From assembly GCA_945957225.1 (NCBI GenBank), contig CAMFKK010000220.1, forward strand, positions 1 through 5,077: 5,077 nucleotides of DNA, in the 5' to 3' direction. Source of the DNA: an uncultured Sphingobacteriia bacterium. GTDB lineage: Bacteria; Bacteroidota; Bacteroidia; Chitinophagales; Chitinophagaceae. Positions 1 through 5,077 of the stretch are shown here, piece after piece. The notes beneath the pieces are model-generated. The model was not told the origin of the DNA. It was given only the letters and a program-made list of their open reading frames with translations, and searched no databases. The number at the start of each line of letters is the position of its first letter. Position 1 is the first letter of the stretch. The position numbers were made by a program, and so were the translations under genes.

Positions 1-2
1 AC

Positions 3-596
3 AGGGGTAAGGATGCCCATGTGGGGGATTATGTGGTGAATGTTTTGAACTGCAGCACTAAAGAAGTGGCTTATGGCTATGTCATTGCCAATCAAGAAAA
101 GGATGATATAGTTTCTTGCAAGGGCAGAAAGCTACCTATGGCATGTTATACTATTCTAATTAAGTTTAAAACCGATTCATTGATAACGGCTAAAACTGGA
201 TACCTGTTGGGCAGTCTGCCCATTTTGGCTTTTGTGGGGTTGCTGTTTTTTAGGGTGGCTAGGACTAAGAAGGATGTGGAGGAAAATTCTTTGGATGCTG
301 AGCAGTTTCAGTTGGGGGATATTTTGTTTGATGCTAAGCAGCGGAAATTACTGAAGAATGATACTGTGATTGATCTAACAGCTACGGAGACCAGGGTCTT
401 GCGCATTTTTGCGGAGTCTCCTAATGAAGTGATAGAACGCAATAAGATACAAAAAGAGATTTGGGAAGATGAGGGTGTGATTGTGGGCAGGAGTTTGGAT
501 ATGTTTATTTCAAAGTTGCGTAGGAAGTTGGAGATGGATGAGCAGGTAAAAATTGTGGTGGTGCGGGGTGTTGGGTATAGGTTGGAGGTTGGGTAG
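3..596 (+). CDS. Membrane-anchored winged-helix transcriptional regulator (OmpR/PhoB-type DNA-binding domain), 5'-truncated
   Basis: This is the C-terminal 197 codons of a one-component, ToxR-like regulator that would sense something outside the inner membrane and bind DNA inside the cell. Numbering from the first complete codon at position 3, residues about 1-65 form a presumed periplasmic segment with cysteines at 17, 39 and 48. Residues about 67-85 are one hydrophobic span (GYLLGSLPILAFVGLLFF), followed by basic residues (RVARTKK) that fit a cytoplasmic side. Residues about 102-194 match a Trans_reg_C winged helix: FQLGD..FD start, a TATETRVL helix, a recognition helix from 163 (RSLDMFISKLRRKL) and a closing wing ending RGVGYRL. 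A GTG at 21 could be read as a start, but the frame is open to the left edge and a periplasmic domain needs an upstream signal or span, so I treat the gene as partial. There is no receiver domain in the visible part. The target genes are unknown. Confidence 0.85.
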   Translation, partial: RGKDAHVGDYVVNVLNCSTKEVAYGYVIANQEKDDIVSCKGRKLPMACYTILIKFKTDSLITAKTGYLLGSLPILAFVGLLFFRVARTKKDVEENSLDAEQFQLGDILFDAKQRKLLKNDTVIDLTATETRVLRIFAESPNEVIERNKIQKEIWEDEGVIVGRSLDMFISKLRRKLEMDEQVKIVVVRGVGYRLEVG

Positions 597-683
597 TATT
601 GCACAGGTGCGATGGTCAATGAAATAAATCATTTTCAAAGGCATTTATTATAGGTCTAATCTGTTTTTTCATTTTTTTATGGC
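597..683. other. Convergent intergenic spacer
   Basis: These 87 bp separate the stop codons of two convergent genes. On the plus strand it contains T-runs at about 663-678 (T6, then C and A, then T7), which could help end transcription of the regulator gene. The only paired segment I find is a weak 5-bp AATGA/TCATT hairpin with a six-base loop near 619-634. It is too weak and too far from the T-runs to be called an intrinsic terminator. No gene is visible here. Confidence 0.5.
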
Positions 684-2078
684 CTACTTTTGAACACGTT
701 TGGCCATTGTTTTATTCCCATTTTGCAATAAATAAACTTTTTCAATTTCATTTTTATCGTTCTTTTCAAATTGAAGCTGAGCATCCACCACTTTTAAGAA
801 AAATAGCAATTCATTTTCAGCAAATATTGGAAATGCTTTTTGTCCTGTTAATTGTGTGAATAATTGTCCATTATCCAACATAATTTTCAATTCAATATCT
901 TTCACAATTTCATATATTCCAACATAGCTTTTTAGTTGTTCAATTGGCAGCTTTATTTCTGTTCTTATTTTCTTTTGTGGCAATGGTTTATTATACAAGA
1001 TATTTCTGATTGATTTAACGGGAATAGATACATTTTCATGATTTTGAAGGATAATGATTGTTTTGTCATTAGAGATATGTCTGTCTATATATGTAACATA
1101 CCCAGGCCATCCGCCACTATGTGAGGTGATTTTTCCAAAATCAGGGTTTTCTTCTATTCCCCAACCAAAACCATAATTTGTTTTAGATTTATCATTTAAT
1201 GTTGCAACCTGAAATAGTTCATTCATCCCTTCATTTGAAATTAATTGATTGCTGTATAAAGCTCTATCCCATTTCAGCAAATCATTTACAGTGGAATTCA
1301 CACAACCATCACCAACAATTCCATCCAACCAAATAACCATACTTGTTTCAGTCAGACTATCGGGTAATTCATATTTTTTAAGACTGTCAGAATAAATATA
1401 ACCAAACGCATAATTATCTATTTTCTTTGGTGCAAATCTTCGGGTATAAACAAAACTATTAGTCATTTTTAATGGCTTAAAAATATGGCTTTTTAAAAAG
1501 TCTCCATATGTCTGTCCAGATGCTTTTTCTATAATTGAAGCCAAGAACGCATAACCTGTATTGCTGTATTCATATTTTACATTGGGATCAAATAAAACTT
1601 TTGGTTTAACTTGATTAAATAAAACAATTATGTCTTTATTGGTGGCTATTTTTGACTTGTCATACAAACTGTCCATTAATTCCATATAGTCAGGAAGTCC
1701 ACTTGTATGATTAAGCAAATTTCTAACTGTAATATTTTTATAATTAGCTAACTCAGGAATGAATTTTGAAATTGGATCCTCTAAATTTAGTTTGCCTTTT
1801 TCTTTTAGCATCATTATTGCCATTGCAGTAAACTGCTTAGAACAAGAAGCTAATTCAAATATTGAGTTTTCGTTAAGCTTTTGTTTGGTTGCTTCGTTTG
1901 CAAATCCAAAGCTTTTTTTATAAATCACGTTTCCCTTTTCTGCAATTAAAATATTACCATTTAGTGTATTATTTGCATGCATATCAGTTAATAAACTATC
2001 AATTTTCATTATTCTATCTTGTCCAGAAGTTGCTTGTATGATAAGGGTTAATGAAAATGCAAAGAACAATTGTTTCAT
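684..2078 (-). CDS. Secreted serine hydrolase of the class C beta-lactamase / penicillin-binding-protein-like family
   Basis: The 464-residue product has a signal peptide (residues 1 to about 19, basic start then a hydrophobic run, ending ATSGQ), so it should act in the periplasm or outside the cell. The catalytic domain spans about 23-365. It carries the serine nucleophile and lysine in SCSK (Ser78, Lys81), a tyrosine motif YSN (Tyr171-Asn173) and HSG at 320-322, the usual replacement for the KTG box in esterase/peptidase-like members. Other family signatures are LLNHTSGLPDY at 121-131, YGFGWGI near 302-308 and SGGWPGY at 321-327. Residues about 381-460 (starting LKSYVGIYE) look like the beta-rich C-terminal domain (DUF3471-like) often attached to these proteins. 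All catalytic residues are present, so it is probably active. The family includes esterases, D-amino peptidases and transpeptidase relatives, so the substrate cannot be named, and antibiotic resistance should not be assumed. It lies 45 bp downstream of the small membrane-protein gene on the same strand. ATG at 2078 is chosen because the signal peptide follows directly. Confidence 0.9.
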   Translation of the reverse strand: MKQLFFAFSLTLIIQATSGQDRIMKIDSLLTDMHANNTLNGNILIAEKGNVIYKKSFGFANEATKQKLNENSIFELASCSKQFTAMAIMMLKEKGKLNLEDPISKFIPELANYKNITVRNLLNHTSGLPDYMELMDSLYDKSKIATNKDIIVLFNQVKPKVLFDPNVKYEYSNTGYAFLASIIEKASGQTYGDFLKSHIFKPLKMTNSFVYTRRFAPKKIDNYAFGYIYSDSLKKYELPDSLTETSMVIWLDGIVGDGCVNSTVNDLLKWDRALYSNQLISNEGMNELFQVATLNDKSKTNYGFGWGIEENPDFGKITSHSGGWPGYVTYIDRHISNDKTIIILQNHENVSIPVKSIRNILYNKPLPQKKIRTEIKLPIEQLKSYVGIYEIVKDIELKIMLDNGQLFTQLTGQKAFPIFAENELLFFLKVVDAQLQFEKNDKNEIEKVYLLQNGNKTMAKRVQK

Positions 2079-2123
2079 GATATTATTTAAATTATGTAAG
2101 ACTTGTTAGAGGTAATGGTTTTG
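2079..2123 (-). other. Short spacer inside the probable two-gene minus-strand transcript
   Basis: Only 45 bp, AT-rich, separate the membrane-protein stop codon (TAA, complement of 2124-2126) from the hydrolase ATG (complement of 2076-2078). I see no TTG...TAnnTTTG promoter pair and no hairpin, which fits read-through from the upstream gene. A promoter inside the upstream coding region is not excluded. Confidence 0.4.
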
Positions 2124-2501
2124 TTATCTGTTTGTTTTAATCTGATTATTTATTATCAAATAGGCAACTATTAGAAAAGGAATGGTTGAAAATAAAATTT
2201 TTAAATTAAAGCTGATTATTCCTATAAAAAATAAAAATACCAGTAAAACTCCTAATCCTCCAAGACTTAGAAAAGTCAATATTTTGCTTGGTGACTTTTG
2301 AAAGAGTGTAAATAATAACAGTATTTGTCCAATCAATGGAAGGATAATTAATGGATGAATCACAGAGGAAGGGTTTGTGAATAGTTTAGAGATTATTTCA
2401 GACTCAGCTTGAAACAACCATAATTTCTTGTCTTTTCCCCATTCTAAATAACCCAAAAGAGACGTTAGAATGGCAAGGAAATTTAAAATTTTGATGCTCA
2501 T
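2124..2501 (-). CDS. Small four-span membrane protein of unknown function
   Basis: A 125-residue hydrophobic protein with four likely membrane helices at about 4-20, 48-67, 74-96 and 101-117, and a basic C-terminal tail (IKTNR). Between helices 1 and 2 is a mostly polar stretch with LEWGKDKKLWLFQAESE at 19-35, the most distinctive part. From memory, proteins with this LGYLEWG...LFQAE pattern recur as hypothetical proteins in Bacteroidota, but I cannot assign a function or confirm a family. The frame can be opened two codons earlier at a TTG (2507). I prefer ATG at 2501 because it is the standard codon and still leaves the first helix whole. No clear Shine-Dalgarno sequence precedes it. The serine hydrolase gene follows 45 bp downstream on the same strand, so the two may be cotranscribed. 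There are no obvious catalytic or metal-binding motifs. Confidence 0.75.
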   Translation of the reverse strand: MSIKILNFLAILTSLLGYLEWGKDKKLWLFQAESEIISKLFTNPSSVIHPLIILPLIGQILLLFTLFQKSPSKILTFLSLGGLGVLLVFLFFIGIISFNLKILFSTIPFLIVAYLIINNQIKTNR

Positions 2502-2568
2502 ATTCAAATACTTTAGTTAAAGAGACTGCTAACGTGCAGGTCTTTGGGCTGGTTGGAATTTTGCAACT

Positions 2569-2585
2569 AACCGCTAGTAACCGCT
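2569..2585. repeat. Direct repeat of AACCGCT with 10-bp period
   Basis: AACCGCT occurs at 2569-2575 and again at 2579-2585, separated by AGT, so equivalent bases lie 10 bp apart, about one helical turn. It may be a regulator binding site, part of a degenerate interspersed intergenic repeat beginning near 2528 (GCTAACGTGCAGG), or chance. The repeat itself is seen directly; any function is inference. Confidence 0.35.
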
Positions 2586-2603
2586 GCTGATTTTTTTGAT
2601 TGG

Positions 2604-2632
2604 TTGAAGTTAAGAACTAAAGCTCAGGTTTG
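2604..2632 (+). promoter_or_regulatory. Candidate Bacteroidota sigma-ABfrA promoter for the phospholipase C gene
   Basis: TTG at 2604-2606 is followed after 18 bp by CAGGTTTG at 2625-2632, which matches the Bacteroidota -7 consensus TAnnTTTG at all but its first base. The known arrangement is a TTG near -33 with about 19-21 bp between boxes, so the fit is close but not perfect. Transcription would start near 2639 and leave a leader of roughly 105 bases before the ATG at 2745. In AT-rich DNA such matches arise by chance, so this is only a candidate. Confidence 0.3.
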
Positions 2633-2744
2633 TTTTATCAGTCAGGAACAGAAGACTGCAATTTTCCTGTGCATTAATTCTTAAATTGTTAACCTTCAAA
2701 ATCAAAGCTTGTCCCTAATTTTAGGTTCAATTTATTTTTATATT

Positions 2745-5077
2745 ATGGACAACAACAGGCGGGAATTTCTTAAAAAAGCTTCTCTGCTGGCAGGTGGCGC
2801 AGGCATCATGAACGCACTGCCCGCTTCTATTCAAAGGGCATTTGCAATCAATCCTGAACTCGGCAGCACCTTTCTGGATGCGGAACATATTGTTTTCCTG
2901 ATGCAGGAAAACCGCTCCTTTGATCATACGTTTGGAACATTACAAGGAGTTCGGGGATTTAATGATCCACGTGCAATTACATTACCGGATAAAAACCCGG
3001 TATGGCTGCAGACAAATAAAGCCGGAGAAACCTATGCCCCATTTCGCTTAAATATAAAAGAAACAAAAGCCACCTGGATGAGTTCTCTACCCCATTCTTG
3101 GAAAGATCAGGTGGATGCAGCCAATAATGGAAAACACGATGGCTGGCTAGATGCCAAACATTCGGGTCATAAGGAATACAAAGAAATGCCGCTAACCATG
3201 GGCTATTATAACAGGGAAGATATTCCTTTCTATTATGCATTGGCGGATGCATTTACAGTTTGCGATCATAATTTTTGTTCATCCCTTACCGGTACCACAC
3301 CCAACCGTTTATATTTTTGGTCGGGTACCATACGTGGTAATCATGATGCTGACACTTTGGCAAGGGTATGGAATGGAGATTCGGACTATGAAAAATGGGC
3401 AAACTGGGTAACTTTTCCTGAGCGGCTGGAAGAAGCCGGGATATCATGGAAGGTATATCAAAATGAAATCAGTGTGGGTGTGGGCTTTGAGGGTGAAGAA
3501 GATGCATGGCTTGCCAATTTTACAGATAATCCTTTGGAATTTTTTGAGCAATACAAAGTAAAGTTGTCTCCACAATATATCACTAACCTTCCTAAAGTTA
3601 TTGCATCCATATCATTACAAATAAGAAAATCAGAAGAAGAACTGTCAAACCTGGAAGCCAATTCTGAAAAAGCAAAATGGTTGAAGAAGCGAATTGCAGA
3701 TGCCGGTAAATACAAGGACGCTCTTATTAAAGATCAGCAAAACTATACATTGGAAAAATTTGAGCAATTATCCGCTAAAGAAAGGGCGATTCATGAAAAA
3801 GCATTTTCTACTAATAAAAATGATCCTAACTATCATGAATTAACAATGCTTGAATATGAAGATGGAAATATCAAGCGTTCGGTTCAGGTGCCTAAAGGAG
3901 ATATATTGCATCAGTTCAGAGCCGATGTTAAAACTGGTAACCTGCCTACTGTTTCATGGATTGTGGCGCCTGAAAATTACTCTGATCATCCTGGTGCAGC
4001 ATGGTATGGTACATGGTATACCAGTGAAGTAATGGATATATTAACACAAAATCCAGAAGTGTGGAAGAAAACAATTTTCATTATTACGTATGATGAAAAT
4101 GATGGCTATTTTGATCATATGCCTCCCTATTCCGTTCCACATAAAGAAAGTATGGGCAAGGTTTCAGCGGGCATAGATGCAAGTTTAGAGTATGTGAAAT
4201 CAAACCAACAGTCTTCTAAGAAAGATGACGTACGGGAAAGCCCTATTGGACTTGGTTTTCGAGTGCCTATGTTAATTGTATCTCCCTGGAGTAGGGGCGG
4301 CTATGTTTGTTCAGAAGTATTTGATCATACTTCTTCCATCCGCTTCATGGAAAAATTCCTTTCTCACAAATCAGGAAAAAAAATCATAGAACCCAATATC
4401 TCTCAATGGAGAAGAACAGTATGTGGTGATCTCACAGCTGCTTTCCGCACCTGGAATGGGGAGGCTATCAGGCTACCTGATTTTATGAAAAAAGAAGCAT
4501 CCATAGAAAATATACACAAGGCAAAATTCAGACAACTCCCATCGGGTTATTCAAAATTAGCTGAAGCACAAATCAAAGAGATCCGCAGCCAAGCTCATCG
4601 TACAGGATTATTGCCAAAACAGGAAAAAGGGATTCGTTCTTCCACACCCATTCCTTATGAATTGTACGTTAATGGACATTTGAATGAAGACAATTCTGCC
4701 TTTGTCATTCAGCTTAAAGCGGGGAATACAGTCTTTGGTGAAAAGTCGGCAGGTTCCCCTTTTAGCGTATATGCTCCTGACGGGTATAAAAATGAACCGC
4801 TTGAAAACTGGGCATACACGGTGGCAGCAGGCGATTCATTAGTTGATGAATGGGCTATTGGTGGTTTTATAAACAATAATTATCATTTAAGTGTGTATGC
4901 ACCCAATGGCTTTTACCGGGATTTTGCCGGAACTGCAAAAGACCCTGCTATTGAAATATATTGTGATTATGAAAAAATAAAATCTGGTAATAGGTTAACT
5001 GGAAATGTTTTATTACAGTTAAAAAGCAAAAGCGGCCAACCATTCACTGTAGAAATTACTGACAACGTATATAAAGC
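2745..5077 (+). CDS. Tat-exported phospholipase C, phosphocholine-specific type, 3'-truncated
   Basis: The frame is open for 777 codons to the right edge. The family cleaves phosphatidylcholine or sphingomyelin head groups to give phosphocholine plus diacylglycerol or ceramide, outside the inner membrane. Residues 4-20 are a twin-arginine signal (NRREFLKKASLLAGGAG), with an AFA cleavage site near 34. A phosphoesterase domain (PF04185-like) spans about 45-545. It has ENRSFDHTFG from 55 (metal ligands expected at Glu55/Asn56), SSLTGTTPNRLYFWSG from 179 (the nucleophilic threonine is probably among 182, 184 and 185), APENYSDHP from 408, YDENDGYFDH from 449 (Asp450/Glu451 likely metal ligands) and SPWSRGGYV from 513. 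Residues about 635-720 match a first bacterial phospholipase C C-terminal domain (PF05506-like), and a second begins near 735 and is cut off. Residues about 283-355 are a lysine/glutamate-rich, probably helical insert. I estimate that some tens of residues are missing. ATG at 2745 puts the Tat motif at the right place; no Shine-Dalgarno sequence is seen. The specific substrate is inferred from the family. Confidence 0.92.
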   Translation, partial: MDNNRREFLKKASLLAGGAGIMNALPASIQRAFAINPELGSTFLDAEHIVFLMQENRSFDHTFGTLQGVRGFNDPRAITLPDKNPVWLQTNKAGETYAPFRLNIKETKATWMSSLPHSWKDQVDAANNGKHDGWLDAKHSGHKEYKEMPLTMGYYNREDIPFYYALADAFTVCDHNFCSSLTGTTPNRLYFWSGTIRGNHDADTLARVWNGDSDYEKWANWVTFPERLEEAGISWKVYQNEISVGVGFEGEEDAWLANFTDNPLEFFEQYKVKLSPQYITNLPKVIASISLQIRKSEEELSNLEANSEKAKWLKKRIADAGKYKDALIKDQQNYTLEKFEQLSAKERAIHEKAFSTNKNDPNYHELTMLEYEDGNIKRSVQVPKGDILHQFRADVKTGNLPTVSWIVAPENYSDHPGAAWYGTWYTSEVMDILTQNPEVWKKTIFIITYDENDGYFDHMPPYSVPHKESMGKVSAGIDASLEYVKSNQQSSKKDDVRESPIGLGFRVPMLIVSPWSRGGYVCSEVFDHTSSIRFMEKFLSHKSGKKIIEPNISQWRRTVCGDLTAAFRTWNGEAIRLPDFMKKEASIENIHKAKFRQLPSGYSKLAEAQIKEIRSQAHRTGLLPKQEKGIRSSTPIPYELYVNGHLNEDNSAFVIQLKAGNTVFGEKSAGSPFSVYAPDGYKNEPLENWAYTVAAGDSLVDEWAIGGFINNNYHLSVYAPNGFYRDFAGTAKDPAIEIYCDYEKIKSGNRLTGNVLLQLKSKSGQPFTVEITDNVYK

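Larger units (their letters stand above)
2502..2744. other. Divergent intergenic region between the membrane-protein and phospholipase C genes
   Basis: These 243 bp should hold the promoters for both divergent transcripts. I found no credible small gene or structured RNA. Visible items are the tandem AACCGCT repeat at 2569-2585, a CTGC...GCAG inverted pair with a six-base loop at 2526-2539, a T7 run at 2591-2597 and a candidate plus-strand promoter at 2604-2632. No matching promoter could be picked out for the minus-strand genes. Confidence 0.6.

Noticed and set aside
602..611. GCAC-AG-GTGC perfect hairpin just after the regulator stop codon
   Set aside because: A two-base loop is sterically unfavourable, and the stem is not followed by a T-run, so it is not a credible terminator.
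308..619. 103-codon minus-strand open frame opposite the regulator gene
   Set aside because: It is antisense to a clear winged-helix coding sequence, and its translation has no recognisable domain.
684..2078. Antibiotic-resistance beta-lactamase
   Set aside because: The HSG motif, C-terminal DUF3471-like domain and length fit the broad esterase/peptidase-like serine hydrolases better than a true AmpC enzyme.
2501..2507. TTG at 2507 as the start of the small membrane protein
   Set aside because: An ATG lies two codons downstream at 2501, and the two extra residues add nothing to the first helix.
2716..2723. TAATTTTA resembling a Bacteroidota -7 box just upstream of the phospholipase C ATG
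   Set aside because: It lacks the final G, and the nearest usable TTG (2686-2688) is 27 bp away, outside the usual spacing. The 2604-2632 pair fits better.
2727..3715. Three minus-strand open frames (2727-2927, 2977-3252, 3458-3715)
   Set aside because: All lie opposite the continuous phospholipase C frame and have low-complexity or domain-free translations.
3850..4032. 60-codon plus-strand open frame
   Set aside because: It is a shifted frame inside the phospholipase C gene, which reads through without interruption and keeps its family motifs on both sides.

Overview
The window looks like chromosomal DNA from a member of the Bacteroidota, plausibly a Chitinophaga-like or Cytophaga-like genus. 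Three things suggest this. The coding style is AT-rich and Shine-Dalgarno-poor. The first gene is a membrane-anchored winged-helix regulator of a type common in this phylum. The small membrane protein and the form of phospholipase C seen here also resemble Bacteroidota proteins. The taxonomic call rests on protein character recalled from memory, not on a search.

Layout: (1) Positions 3-596, plus strand, hold the 3' part of a gene for a one-component regulator: a presumed periplasmic segment, one membrane span and a C-terminal OmpR/PhoB-type DNA-binding domain. Its start lies left of the window. (2) After an 87-bp convergent gap come two minus-strand genes in transcription order from right to left: a 125-residue four-span membrane protein of unknown function (2501 to 2124) and, 45 bp further on, a secreted class C beta-lactamase-like serine hydrolase (2078 to 684). 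Their spacing suggests one transcript. This block is visibly more AT-rich than the genes on either side. (3) A 243-bp divergent intergenic region follows, with a short direct repeat and a candidate Bacteroidota-type promoter. (4) From 2745 to the right edge runs a large plus-strand gene for a Tat-exported, phosphocholine-type phospholipase C. It is open for 777 codons and cut off by the window edge near its end.

No pathway clearly links all four genes. Two encode exported hydrolases (serine hydrolase, phospholipase C), and one encodes an envelope-located regulator whose target is unknown. I saw no tRNA, rRNA, CRISPR array, transposase, integrase or prophage gene. I see no convincing novel multi-gene system here; the observations worth checking are the compositional island, the intergenic repeat and the possible two-gene operon.
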